The position numbers and the translations under genes are program-made. From Serratia sp. UGAL515B_01 (GTDB lineage Bacteria; Pseudomonadota; Gammaproteobacteria; Enterobacterales; Enterobacteriaceae), in NCBI RefSeq assembly GCF_033095805.1, contig NZ_CP109901.1:744001-808000 (forward strand): DNA of 64,000 nt, given 5' to 3'. Numbering within the stretch: position 1 is the stretch's first letter; each line of letters begins with the position of its first letter. A model generated the notes under the pieces. It saw only the letters and a list, made by a program, of their open reading frames with translations. It was not told the DNA's origin and ran no database searches. Positions 42,248 to 51,031 of this stretch are shown one piece after another.

Positions 42248-42408
42248 TAGCCGCCTTTTCCAACAGACAACTCCATAGGTTAGGTAGATCTCGATCTAAG
42301 GGGTTAGCCCTTAAAAAAGCCACTGTACTAGTCATTTGATACACAGGGCAAAACGAAAACCCCGTTGAGGGTTTTCCTTGGAAAAGTGAATTGGTGGGAG
42401 GTAGCACA

Positions 42409-44031
42409 ATGCTGAGTATTACACCGAACTTTGCACAGGAACGCGCACTGAACATGCTGCGCCGTGATTGGAAGTCGTTTAACTCTTTCATGGTCTATGC
42501 ACCAACGGGCAGCGGTAAGACCGGGATGGCGGCTTTCATTGCTGATGGGCATGTGAGCCGGGGTATGCGGGTGCTTTTTATTGCTCCATACACAATTTTG
42601 ATTAACCAGACTGCACAGCGCTTTATTGAGTATGGGCTTCCCGAGGACGAGATTAGTTTCATCTGGCAGAAGCACCCAAGTTATGACCCGTCATTGAAAA
42701 TTCAGATCGCCAGCGCTGACACGCTGATCCGCCGTGATTTTCCCGACAACATCGATCTGTTGATTATCGATGAGGCCCACTTACGCAGAAAGCAAATACT
42801 GATTGAGATTGAGCGCTTGGTGCGTGAATCAGGCGTGAAGGTGATCGGTCTATCAGGCACACCGTTCTCCCCATTTTTGGGGAATTACTACCAGCGACTA
42901 ATCAAGCCAACAACTATCAGCGAATTAATCCAGCGCGGTGATCTGAGTAATTACGAGTTTTACGCCCCTAGCAAGCCAGATTTGAAAGGGGTTAAAACCT
43001 CAGCTTCTGCCGATTACGGTGCTGACTACAACGAAAACCAACTGGCCGAAATCATGTGCGGTTCCGATCTCGTTGGCGACATTGTTGATAACTGGCTACA
43101 GAACGGCAGGGATCTGCCTACGGTGGCATTCTGCGTGAACGTTGCTCACGCCAATTTCGTTACGCTCCAGTTCAACAAAGCAGGGATCAATGCTGAGGTG
43201 ATGGTAGCTGAAACTCCGCACGAGGAGCGTCAACTTATCATTCACCGCTTCGAAACGGGCGCAACGAAAATCATTGTTAGCGTCGGTGTATTGGTTGCCG
43301 GGTTCGACAGTGATGTTCGGTGCGTGATTTATGCCCGTCCAACTAAAAGCGAGATCCGTTGGTTACAGGCGCTAGGGCGGGGATTACGCACCGCACCAGG
43401 TAAAGAATCGTGTCTTATCTTCGATCATAGCGGCACCGTTCATCGCCTTGGGTTTCCTGATGCCATCGAATACGACGAATTGCCATCTAAATGTGACGGC
43501 ATGAAGGAGTCAGCAGCACGCGCCGCTGAAGAGCGCCAGGAGAAATTACCCAAAGAGTGTAGCGAATGCCACTTCATGAAGCCTGCTGGCGTATACATCT
43601 GCCCTAAATGTGGATTTAAGCCACTTGCAGGGCAAGACGTGGAAACCGACACACAGCGTGGACTAAAAAAACTCGGCAAAGGTAAGCGAGTGTTCACCCA
43701 TTCCGATAAACAAGCTTGGTGGAGTCAGATCAAGTTTTATCAACGGCAACGTGCCTCGATGGGAAAACCCGTTAGTGACGGCTGGTGCTCCCATACCTTC
43801 CGCGACAAGTTTGGCGAGTGGCCGAACAATCTGAGTGATTTTCCTATGGAGATAACGCCAGAGGTCAGCAGTTACATCAAACACAAATTAATCAAATTTG
43901 CAAAAGGCCGCGAGAAATCCGCCCATTCGGTTCCGCAGTCATGCAACACCCCCTCTGTGAATACCGTGAAAGTGATTAATGCCAGAAATCATATTGAAGA
44001 AATGCGTAAACATTTGAGGAAAGCAGTGTGA
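42409..44031 (+). CDS. Phage SF2 DEAD/DEAH-box helicase
   Basis: The protein has 540 residues. Motifs: Walker A APTGSGKTGMAA, DEAH-type box LLIIDEAHLRRK, motif III GLSGTPF, and motif VI QALGRGLRTAPGK. A C-terminal Cys4 zinc ribbon (CSECHF ... CPKCGFK) follows. It likely unwinds DNA at phage replication or recombination intermediates. I chose the ATG at 42409 with GGGAGG upstream. It is coupled to the next gene by a 4-base overlap. Confidence 0.92.
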   Translation: MLSITPNFAQERALNMLRRDWKSFNSFMVYAPTGSGKTGMAAFIADGHVSRGMRVLFIAPYTILINQTAQRFIEYGLPEDEISFIWQKHPSYDPSLKIQIASADTLIRRDFPDNIDLLIIDEAHLRRKQILIEIERLVRESGVKVIGLSGTPFSPFLGNYYQRLIKPTTISELIQRGDLSNYEFYAPSKPDLKGVKTSASADYGADYNENQLAEIMCGSDLVGDIVDNWLQNGRDLPTVAFCVNVAHANFVTLQFNKAGINAEVMVAETPHEERQLIIHRFETGATKIIVSVGVLVAGFDSDVRCVIYARPTKSEIRWLQALGRGLRTAPGKESCLIFDHSGTVHRLGFPDAIEYDELPSKCDGMKESAARAAEERQEKLPKECSECHFMKPAGVYICPKCGFKPLAGQDVETDTQRGLKKLGKGKRVFTHSDKQAWWSQIKFYQRQRASMGKPVSDGWCSHTFRDKFGEWPNNLSDFPMEITPEVSSYIKHKLIKFAKGREKSAHSVPQSCNTPSVNTVKVINARNHIEEMRKHLRKAV

Positions 44032-44534
44032 AGAAAGCGGTTGTGATAAATCAATCGGAAGTTAAAAGGCTTCTGAAATATTGCCCTGAGAGCGGCTTAT
44101 TCACTTGGGCGATAAAGCCTAGCGCGGGTGTTGATTGTGGCAATGTTGCAGGAACAAAAAATACGCAAGGTTATATCAGCATCCTAATAAAGAGAAAGTC
44201 ATATAAAGCCCACAGATTGGCATGGCTATATATGACAGGACACATACCTAATTGGGTTGATCACGTAAATGGAGTCAGAGACGACAATCGTTGGGTTAAC
44301 TTGCGTGAGTGCACGCCACAGCAGAACGCGATAAATGCCAAGTTACGCAAAGACAGTAGCAGCGGAGTGAAGGGTGTTTATTGGCATGCCACAACTAAAA
44401 AATGGACTGCCCAAGCAAATTGCAAAGGAAAACGAGTGCACCTTGGTCGGTTTTCATCAATTGAAGAAGCAATTATAGCCAGAGAAAAATATGTAAAAGA
44501 TAATTTTGATCTGAGGTTCTATCGTGAAAACTAA
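44028..44534 (+). CDS. HNH endonuclease with AP2-type DNA-binding domain (homing endonuclease-like)
   Basis: The protein has 168 residues. The HNH centre is YKAHRLAWLYMTG ... VDHVNGVRDDNRWVNLRECT. An AP2-like domain follows (SSGVKGVYWHATTKKWTAQA, GKRVHLGRFSSIEEA). Such free-standing nucleases spread between phages by cutting alleles that lack them. It is inserted neatly between helicase and primase with overlaps on both sides, so it does not disturb them. Confidence 0.92.
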   Translation: MKKAVVINQSEVKRLLKYCPESGLFTWAIKPSAGVDCGNVAGTKNTQGYISILIKRKSYKAHRLAWLYMTGHIPNWVDHVNGVRDDNRWVNLRECTPQQNAINAKLRKDSSSGVKGVYWHATTKKWTAQANCKGKRVHLGRFSSIEEAIIAREKYVKDNFDLRFYREN

Positions 44535-45498
44535 TCTTAAAACATCAGAAGCTGCAAAAGGCCGATGGGCCGAAATTTTTGAACACTTTGGTTTGCCGCC
44601 GATTACAGGCAAGAACCACTTTAAAGGCGAGTGCCCGGTTTGCGGTGCTCGAGGCAAATTTCGTGTAGACGATCACCAAGGAACAGGTACATGGATTTGC
44701 ACATGCGGCAGTGGTGACGGGATGAAGCTGCTTAACCTGACTCAAAGTAAATCGTTCGCTGAGTTGTGTTCTGAAGTGGATCGCCTCCTTGGTAATAACT
44801 ATCGGCACATGACCATACCGGTTAGTAGTTCGGCAGCAAAGCAGCGGCAGCGTGTGATCAGTAAATTTTCAAAGCTGGTGGGCCTGCGTGGAACTACAGC
44901 AGCTGATTATTTACGCCAGCGCGGAATTAATCGCTTACCCGCCGAAGCCGTTCGGTTTAATGACCACCAGCGGCATGCTGGGCAGGTTTATCAAGCTCTG
45001 TATTCATTGGCTACAGACGATAAAGGGGAACTTTGCTACCTGCATCAGACGTTACTGGATGGCGAAAAGAAAGCGAACATAGATGACGCCAAGCGCCTTA
45101 AGTCGTTACAGGAACAAAACTACCTCGACCACGCTCGTTCGGTTGCTATCCGCATGTTCCCTGTTGCTTCCACCTTGGGCATTGCCGAGGGTATAGAAAC
45201 AGCTCTTTCTTGCTATCAGGTTTATGGGGTGAATACCTGGGCAACTATCAACAGCACGTTCATGAAGAAATTTAGGGTTCCTGCTGGGGTTAAACATCTG
45301 ATTGTTTTTGCTGATATGGATCTTCATTCAGCGACCGGGCAGGCAGCAGCTTTTGAATGTGCACATGCAAACCTGTTAGCAAAAAACGATTTGTTATCTG
45401 TCAGCGTCCGCTGGCCCGATAGCGGTGATTTTAATGATTTCCTGGTCAATGGTGATCAGGTTCGCGAGTTGGTTTTCTACAAAAAGGTGGCTGCATAA
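44524..45498 (+). CDS. Phage DNA primase (zinc-binding plus Toprim domains)
   Basis: The protein has 324 residues. The N-terminal zinc-ribbon, CPVCGARGKFRVDD ... WICTCGSGDGM, is the P4 alpha/primase type. The Toprim core has IAEGIETALS (Glu) and LIVFADMD (DxD). It makes primers for phage DNA replication. GTG start at 44524 within the end of the HNH gene; the stop overlaps the next start. Confidence 0.92.
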   Translation: MKTNLKTSEAAKGRWAEIFEHFGLPPITGKNHFKGECPVCGARGKFRVDDHQGTGTWICTCGSGDGMKLLNLTQSKSFAELCSEVDRLLGNNYRHMTIPVSSSAAKQRQRVISKFSKLVGLRGTTAADYLRQRGINRLPAEAVRFNDHQRHAGQVYQALYSLATDDKGELCYLHQTLLDGEKKANIDDAKRLKSLQEQNYLDHARSVAIRMFPVASTLGIAEGIETALSCYQVYGVNTWATINSTFMKKFRVPAGVKHLIVFADMDLHSATGQAAAFECAHANLLAKNDLLSVSVRWPDSGDFNDFLVNGDQVRELVFYKKVAA

Positions 45499-46355
45499 TG
45501 CGCAATGATAATTCAGAACACAAAGCACTATTTACAATCCCTGAGCCTAAGTATGGAACCGCACTTGCCACTACCAAGCCGCTGCCACCCCAGCGCGTTA
45601 TCACTGGACATAAACAAACAGACGCGTATTTGTGGGTACTGGAGGTTATCCAACTAAATGAACCATCACACCTGCAGGCGGCGGAGGATGCGCTGAAAAA
45701 GTTGAAGATAACCCCAAAGCAGGCGCAGGAACGTTACAGTGCCTATCTGATGAAATCGGGCGCCCAACCATTCCAGATCGCCTTTGGTACAATCTCGCTG
45801 GATAACCCGCAGGGCTATATCGATGGAGCAAAACGTAACATTGATAAGGCCAGCAAGGTACGAGCCATGTTTGGTACTTATGATGCGGCATTGGATAACA
45901 CTCCACCTGAAAACCTCATGCTGTCGGGTGAGTTGAATGATGTTTATGGTGCGTATTGGGGATGGACGGAAAAAGAAATAGCCGAACAATGTGTGTGGGG
46001 CGAACGTTGCAATGAAATTAATGAGCAGCAAAAAGCGATTTCTCAAGGCTTTGTAAAACAGCTTCCCGAACCTTCAACGCTTTCTGATGTTGTTCGTGAA
46101 TTCCAATATTGGGATTGGCTCTACTCCATGCGAAATAGCGCAGAAAAAGAGTTGGGTTATGAATATGCAGGTGGAGAGCGTAGTCACATCACTGATCGCG
46201 AGGATTACCTTGAAACCTTGCTACCCAAAATAAAGCCTGTAACAAGACCGGAAGCGCTTGAAGTGTGCAAGTGGATTCTGGAAGAAGACCGGTTTATGGA
46301 CCGTGGTGATTTCACTAATTCCATCCTTCTCAACCTGGTCGGGGAGTGCGGCTGA
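45498..46355 (+). CDS. Hypothetical phage replication-region protein
   Basis: The protein has 285 residues, soluble, mostly helical (LNEPSHLQAAEDALKKLKIT, IAEQCVWGERCNEINEQQKA). No family I can name. It is locked between primase and antiterminator by one-base overlaps, so it is expressed with the replication module. Confidence 0.6.
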   Translation: MRNDNSEHKALFTIPEPKYGTALATTKPLPPQRVITGHKQTDAYLWVLEVIQLNEPSHLQAAEDALKKLKITPKQAQERYSAYLMKSGAQPFQIAFGTISLDNPQGYIDGAKRNIDKASKVRAMFGTYDAALDNTPPENLMLSGELNDVYGAYWGWTEKEIAEQCVWGERCNEINEQQKAISQGFVKQLPEPSTLSDVVREFQYWDWLYSMRNSAEKELGYEYAGGERSHITDREDYLETLLPKIKPVTRPEALEVCKWILEEDRFMDRGDFTNSILLNLVGECG

Positions 46356-46714
46356 TGCGGGACATGTACGATATTTTGTCCCGCTGGGGGGCATGGGCGC
46401 GTGAAGACAGTGGTATTGACTACTCGCCAATCGCTGCTGGGTTTAAAGGGCTACTACCGCCGAGTTCTAGCGGCAAGCAATCTTGCTGTGATGATGATGG
46501 TTTGTTGATTGATGGATGTATTGCAAGACTAAAAAAGTACAAGCCCGACGAGTATGATCTGGTTCTTTTGCACCACTTTTACGGATTATCGCTGCGCTAC
46601 ATAGCCAAAAAGCGCAAGTGTTCAGACGGTACAATTAGGAAGGAGATGCAGACGGCAGAGGGGTTTATTGGTGGGTGTCTGGCAATGTTGGATGTGAAAT
46701 TCAGTTTCGATTAA
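46355..46714 (+). CDS. Q-type late antitermination protein
   Basis: The protein has 119 residues. MRDMYDILSRWGAWAREDSG and LLHHFYGLSLRYIAKKRKCS match the phage antitermination protein Q family, with a helix-turn-helix-like part (SDGTIRKEMQTAEGFI). It lets RNA polymerase pass terminators into the lysis and structural genes. The terminators at 48920 and 50299, downstream on the same strand, are logical targets. Starts on the last base of the previous stop. Confidence 0.85.
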   Translation: MRDMYDILSRWGAWAREDSGIDYSPIAAGFKGLLPPSSSGKQSCCDDDGLLIDGCIARLKKYKPDEYDLVLLHHFYGLSLRYIAKKRKCSDGTIRKEMQTAEGFIGGCLAMLDVKFSFD

Positions 46715-46726
46715 CTAGATAAGATA

Positions 46727-47722
46727 TTAATGGGCGGTACTGTTCCCCGTATCGCTCAATATAATCTCGAGGTCGTCAAAACTTCCAGGCAAAGGCCATC
46801 GTGATTTTATTGTATCAGTGTTTATAGTTGTAGATAGCCAGTACAAGAAAAGTATGCATGGCTGAGAGAATATATGCCTCGTTTCAGATCTTTGCTTTAC
46901 TTTTGTTATTATGTATTTCTTTTTATTAATTAAGGTTAATATTTTATTTATAGAGCCTTCGTCATAATAGTCCCTGAATTCATCTAATAAGAGATAGTTT
47001 ATTTTTAAATCGCAATTTAAGTAGTGATTCCCTATTTTTTCTTTAAATAAGCCCTGTAGATCAGCAAGGAAGTCATTTCTAAGTTTATTTACATTGGTTA
47101 AAATTTCCATTGTGTTACAGAATAATTCATCAGTAGTTTCCATAAGTGCCATACTTCTTGCTATTTGTCTTTCGGCTGCTTTTGGAACCTCTCCTACTGG
47201 CTTGTAAACACTATCGTGAACTAACTCAGCATAGGCATGTTGCAATAAAGTTCTTATTTGAACTTCACAGCAAATATTTTTGTTTATTTTAATCTCATCG
47301 TAAATTAAATCACTAATAGGTCGAACTTCATAATGTTTTGATTGATAATCAAAGAGTTTGGGATTTTTATCTATTTCAGAAAGATAATCTTTTGATATTG
47401 ATGCTTTCCATTCTAAAGATGATTCAATCATTGAGCTAACGTCTTCAATATGGCTAGAAAGCAATACGACAAATCTAACCCCAACAAGATCAGTCATTTG
47501 GTTAACCGGATCTTCATAACCCTTCCTGCTTACCTTCCCAAGCGCAGAGGAAACTGTTTTGACTCTAGGGGTTGCGAGAACCTTCAAAAACATAAGAGCT
47601 TCATCTTTACCTAGTTTTTGAGAGATTTTTTCATTGATTTTTGAGCTTATAAAGGTACCCCAAGCAGCAAAAGCTGCTTGGTTTTCAATTAAATACCTTT
47701 CAAACTCATCTTGTTCCATCAT
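46727..47722 (-). CDS. RelA/SpoT synthetase-domain protein, prophage cargo
   Basis: The protein has 331 residues. The nucleotide pyrophosphokinase fold has intact motifs: R53xKxxxS58 (RVKTVSSALGK), MTDLVGVRFVVLL, the substrate loop YQSKHYEV, and CEVQIRTLLQHAYAELVHD. There is no hydrolase domain and no TGS/ACT regulatory part. A ~140-residue C-terminal region is unlike housekeeping RelA. Members carried by phages act as toxic small alarmone synthetases or tRNA pyrophosphokinases in defence (toxSAS, CapRel). It runs against the late operon and overlaps the upstream ndpA-like gene by four bases. Confidence 0.88.
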   Translation of the reverse strand: MMEQDEFERYLIENQAAFAAWGTFISSKINEKISQKLGKDEALMFLKVLATPRVKTVSSALGKVSRKGYEDPVNQMTDLVGVRFVVLLSSHIEDVSSMIESSLEWKASISKDYLSEIDKNPKLFDYQSKHYEVRPISDLIYDEIKINKNICCEVQIRTLLQHAYAELVHDSVYKPVGEVPKAAERQIARSMALMETTDELFCNTMEILTNVNKLRNDFLADLQGLFKEKIGNHYLNCDLKINYLLLDEFRDYYDEGSINKILTLINKKKYIITKVKQRSETRHIFSQPCILFLYWLSTTINTDTIKSRWPLPGSFDDLEIILSDTGNSTAH

Positions 47723-48792
47723 TCTTGGCTCTTCAGTTTGCCTTTAATTTTCAATATAGTAAAATTATTATCGTCTGATTCTTCAAATTGGACAAGGTCT
47801 TTCATTTTATCCGGTGGTACAGAGACCCACACGTCACTGCTGAATACTAATTTATTTCTTCTCTTCAACTTTGCTTGTATATATTCAATATCTTTGGAGA
47901 TAGAATGTTGAGGGAAATCTTTCAATTTCATGAAATCCAAGTACTTATCTTTAAGGTCCTCCGGTAAATGCTCTTTTGAAAAATCTGATGTACTTATTAT
48001 TGCTTTCTTGGAACGTAACTCACTCCTTAACGCTTCATGCAACTCTAATTTTGAGTCATCATCTAATAAAGCCGTATTGATGAATTTCTTAGTGTTTTCA
48101 AAAAAATCCTGCGTTAATTTTTTTGATGATTTCTCAATGCTCATGCCAAGGAATGTCGAGTGAAAATACCCTGCGGCTTTACTGCTTTCAGTTGATGACA
48201 TTAAATGATCAAATAAGAATGCTCTATGGTTTTCTACCAACGGACCTGTATTGCTTGATACGACTTGAGCGAGGAAGCCAATTTTATAAAACCGTTGTGA
48301 GGGTGTTAGTAAAAGTTCTGCAATGTATTCTATTGTTATTTGCTCGTTGGTTTCATTTGTTCTGAATCCATTCTGCGTTTCTGCTTTAATTGCGGCGATG
48401 AAAGGTAACGCGTCATCTCCAACTCTACCACTAATAACAGCCAGCAAACCACCTGGAGCATTCGTACTAAACTGACTAAAGGTAAGTTTATTAGCCAAGC
48501 GCTGCGTAACTGAAATGAATGTTTGCTCATCCGAATGAAGTATTGATGAAGCCAATGAAAAGAAGCTCTCAGCATCACTGTCACGAATGGACATTTCTAA
48601 ACCATGTGACTTGTTGGCCAATGCTTCAGTAATGCGGAGCTGTAGCGTATCCATTGCATCTTGCTTAAAGTGAATAATCTTATTGCTAAGCTTAGCTGGT
48701 GTCATCTGTTTGTCGGCAGTTTTAGGTAAGATCTTGTGAGCAATAACACGTTCGATCATTAGACCTTCAAAAGAGAAAGCAGAGATAGACAT
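47719..48792 (-). CDS. NdpA/YejK-family nucleoid-associated protein, prophage cargo
   Basis: The protein has 357 residues. It follows the 37-kDa nucleoid-associated protein family: an N-terminal MIERVIAHKI-type strand, FSQFSTNAPGGLLAVISGRV, then GFLAQVVSSNTGP with DHLMSSTESSKAAGYFHSTF, and a C-terminal WVSVPPDKMKDLVQFE. Starts at 48792 with AAAGGA upstream. It is translationally coupled to the RelA/SpoT-domain gene, so the pair works as one unit. Its role may be DNA binding, sensing of phage replication, or an antidote. Confidence 0.82.
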   Translation of the reverse strand: MSISAFSFEGLMIERVIAHKILPKTADKQMTPAKLSNKIIHFKQDAMDTLQLRITEALANKSHGLEMSIRDSDAESFFSLASSILHSDEQTFISVTQRLANKLTFSQFSTNAPGGLLAVISGRVGDDALPFIAAIKAETQNGFRTNETNEQITIEYIAELLLTPSQRFYKIGFLAQVVSSNTGPLVENHRAFLFDHLMSSTESSKAAGYFHSTFLGMSIEKSSKKLTQDFFENTKKFINTALLDDDSKLELHEALRSELRSKKAIISTSDFSKEHLPEDLKDKYLDFMKLKDFPQHSISKDIEYIQAKLKRRNKLVFSSDVWVSVPPDKMKDLVQFEESDDNNFTILKIKGKLKSQE

Positions 48793-48919
48793 ATTTATTC
48801 CTTTGTATGCTGTGTATCCATGAGAGTACAAAAAAAACAATTAAATTTCATTAACGCGTACGCAAAAAGTGTTGTAGTGTGATAAGAGTGGTTACTTCGC
48901 CACACAGCTTACCATCGAA

Positions 48920-48946
48920 GCCCTGCCATCAATGGCGGGGTTTTTG
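48920..48946 (+). terminator. Rho-independent terminator
   Basis: CCCTGCCAT - CA - ATGGCGGGG then TTTTTGCATT, a strong rightward terminator between the cargo pair and the toxin/immunity pair. It is probably the late-operon terminator that Q must override. Confidence 0.88.
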
Positions 48947-49057
48947 CATTATCGTTAGGCATTAGATATGAAGACTGAAAAAAGCATACTGATACTTGAA
49001 TGCAGGAAGGTGGATTGGTTTAAAGTGACCCACCTTTATGTGGGTCATATGGAATTA

Positions 49058-49369
49058 TCAGGAGTGATGATTGTCACGTTTTTGCTTTAGATAGGATGAA
49101 AGCCACTGAAGAAACTCAACAGGTGACGGATGCAAAAATGATACATCTCCTATCTGCCCATCGGTCAATTTGTTAAGGTATAAAGTAGCTGATTCGTTGT
49201 CTGGGTACTCATGGAGAAATTCACAAACTTCATCACTAAGATCGTCTTTTAAACCAGTAACTAATCCTGTTGCAGTGTCGACAATCTCACTATAAGTTTC
49301 ACCATATGCATCTGCATCAGTTCCGAAAAATGTTGTTAAAAACATTTTGATAGTTTTGTATTTTTTCAT
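49058..49369 (-). CDS. Putative immunity protein for the adjacent RNase A-like toxin
   Basis: The protein has 103 residues, strongly acidic (FGTDADAYGETYSEIVDTA, LHEYPDNESATLYLNKLTDG) and helical, ending SSYLKQKRDNHHS. It lies five bases after the toxin gene. Size, charge and place suit an inhibitor of a basic RNase, and it resembles CdiI-type immunity proteins. The assignment rests on context. Confidence 0.7.
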   Translation of the reverse strand: MKKYKTIKMFLTTFFGTDADAYGETYSEIVDTATGLVTGLKDDLSDEVCEFLHEYPDNESATLYLNKLTDGQIGDVSFLHPSPVEFLQWLSSYLKQKRDNHHS

Positions 49370-49374
49370 GTTGA

Positions 49375-50211
49375 TTATTTTATTGGATAGGCAGTAAGAA
49401 CATAATAGGGTTTTTTATTATATATTTCTTTCAATAAAACAACTCTGACCTTGTTAGTTTCGGATACCATTTTACTTTCTGCACTAACTATTATGCCAAC
49501 AGTATTTTGAGCAGAATATTCAATTTTGAGAATTCTTTCATGGCTACCTGCTGGAGTGCTTCTTGCCCATGAGCGAATTATATTTCTGTTGGCTTTTATT
49601 GTCTGACTAACAGCCTTTTCAGCTACTTCAATCGATGGAAAGGAGCTGGAGAAACCAGAAATATCCAACGTCCTGGATTTGAGTCCCCTATCTATTTTAT
49701 CGATTAAATCTTCAACTGACTTACCGACATGTTTTTTCAATGTATGTCCACCACCATGAATACCCTTGACAGCTTCATGGCTCATCAGCCGGACCTGCCC
49801 CAGCCTGACAGAAGCGACCCGTGCTGCTCCTGCTACAGAAAAGGGGAGTACAACATCTACTGCAATGCCGATTTGTTCAGCAGTGTCATCGCTTGCGCCT
49901 AGATCTTTAGCAATACCCGAAGCCAATTGGGACATTATGGTTGATGTCTGCTGTCCTGTATAAACTTGGTAAGCTGAAGCCCTGATGGTATCCATACTAT
50001 GAGCGCCAACGATGATACAACCGGCCTTGGTTACCCCCGTTGGTTCCGGTACTAAACAAAGAGAAGTGGCAGCAGCTAGCTCAAGCACACCGCCTAGAAA
50101 GTTAACACTACCCCAGATCCGGTTGCCGACTGCGCTTTCACTCACGGTTTCGTCTGACATGACCGCAGCAAGCTGAAGGGGTGTCATAGCAATACTAAAA
50201 TTGTTATCCAC
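49375..50211 (-). CDS. Toxin with C-terminal bacterial RNase A-like (CdiA-CT) domain
   Basis: The protein has 278 residues. The C-terminal ~130 match the CdiA-CT RNase A-like fold: GGHTLKKHVGKSVEDLIDKI, SSSFPSIEVAEKAVSQTIKA, RNIIRSWARS, then RVVLLKEI and the final YYVLTAYPIK. His, Thr and Tyr of these motifs are the expected catalytic residues. The N-terminal ~130 residues contain hydrophobic stretches (FLGGVLELAAATSLCLVPEP, IGIAVDVVLPFSVAGAARVA) as in pretoxin segments. No secretion or filamentous domain is fused. It could be released at phage lysis or loaded elsewhere. The immunity gene follows. Confidence 0.82.
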   Translation of the reverse strand: MDNNFSIAMTPLQLAAVMSDETVSESAVGNRIWGSVNFLGGVLELAAATSLCLVPEPTGVTKAGCIIVGAHSMDTIRASAYQVYTGQQTSTIMSQLASGIAKDLGASDDTAEQIGIAVDVVLPFSVAGAARVASVRLGQVRLMSHEAVKGIHGGGHTLKKHVGKSVEDLIDKIDRGLKSRTLDISGFSSSFPSIEVAEKAVSQTIKANRNIIRSWARSTPAGSHERILKIEYSAQNTVGIIVSAESKMVSETNKVRVVLLKEIYNKKPYYVLTAYPIK

Positions 50212-50298
50212 GATATCTCCTGTTTTGATATGTCACTTTTGGCGATTTGACGATATCAGAGACAGGAATATGTAGCCAGATGTAATCTGGTACTCGGT

Positions 50299-50324
50299 AA
50301 GGCTCACTTCGGTGGGCCTTTTTC
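50299..50324 (+). terminator. Rho-independent terminator upstream of the lysis cassette
   Basis: AAGGCTCAC - TTCG - GTGGGCCTT then TTTC. A compact stem with a stable UUCG loop, 49 bases before the holin start. Such terminators between Q and the lysis genes hold late transcription off until antitermination. Confidence 0.88.
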
Positions 50325-50372
50325 ATTTCTAACGCCCGGCGTTCGTCGAGCGACGAACAAAGGAGAAAAATA

Positions 50373-50762
50373 ATGCCGGAACCGCTAACCACAGGTACCA
50401 GCGCGGCGACCTATATGATCGGCGGTATCACTATCGCAAGTTTATTTGCTGGTGGGGATACGGGGGTGATCATTGGTGCCTTTTCTGGCGCAGTCATTTA
50501 TGTCTTGTCGGCGTCTGATTTATCTATTTGGCAGCGTCTACTGTCGTTTCTCGCCTCATTTCTTATTGGGGGGCAAACTGCGGGATTCGTCACGGATGTT
50601 ATCAACTATGCGACACCGGAAGTCATTCATGCAGAACGTCCCCTAGGGGCTGTAGTTGCTTCGGCTATTGCTGTGCGCGTGTTCATGTATATCAGCAAAC
50701 AGTCAGAGAATCCGGGGCAGTGGTTTAAAAAACTGCGAGGGGGCAGTGGCGATGGTCAATGA
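50373..50762 (+). CDS. Phage holin
   Basis: The protein has 129 residues with three to four membrane segments (ATYMIGGITIASLFAGG, GVIIGAFSGAVIYVLSA, LLSFLASFLIGGQTAGF, GAVVASAIAVRVFMYI) and a charged C-terminus. It resembles the putative holins of HP1/P2-like phages. It makes the inner-membrane hole that frees the endolysin. AAAGGAGAAAA gives a strong ribosome site. Confidence 0.85.
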   Translation: MPEPLTTGTSAATYMIGGITIASLFAGGDTGVIIGAFSGAVIYVLSASDLSIWQRLLSFLASFLIGGQTAGFVTDVINYATPEVIHAERPLGAVVASAIAVRVFMYISKQSENPGQWFKKLRGGSGDGQ

Positions 50763-51027
50763 AATTTTCCTCATTGTTAATGCACTGGCTTGCTCTGTGA
50801 TTGCGTTGAGATTGATGACTTTTCGCAGAGCTGGAGGCGCACACCGTCCCTTTGCTGCATGGTGTGCTTATTTCCTCATTATTGCCTCTGCATCGGTACC
50901 AATTCGTATTTTGACAGGTGAATACGACTGTGCGGACTGGTCAGAGACTTTTATCAATCTGGCATTTTGCGCCGCTGTTCTCGCTGCTCGCGGAAATGTC
51001 ATGCGTTTTGCCAAGCCACTAAGGTGA
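50752..51027 (+). CDS. Second holin/antiholin-like membrane protein
   Basis: The protein has 91 residues, three hydrophobic segments (IFLIVNALACSVIALRLMTF, FAAWCAYFLIIASASVPIRI, FINLAFCAAVLAAR), in the pattern of phage holin family 3 proteins. Its ATG lies inside the end of the holin gene. It may act as a second holin or antiholin. Confidence 0.8.
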   Translation: MVNEIFLIVNALACSVIALRLMTFRRAGGAHRPFAAWCAYFLIIASASVPIRILTGEYDCADWSETFINLAFCAAVLAARGNVMRFAKPLR

Positions 51028-51031
51028 TCTC

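Noticed and set aside
50204..50392. Leftward 62-residue open frame between the toxin and holin genes
   Set aside because: It runs through a strong rightward terminator and the holin ribosome site and has no protein-like pattern.
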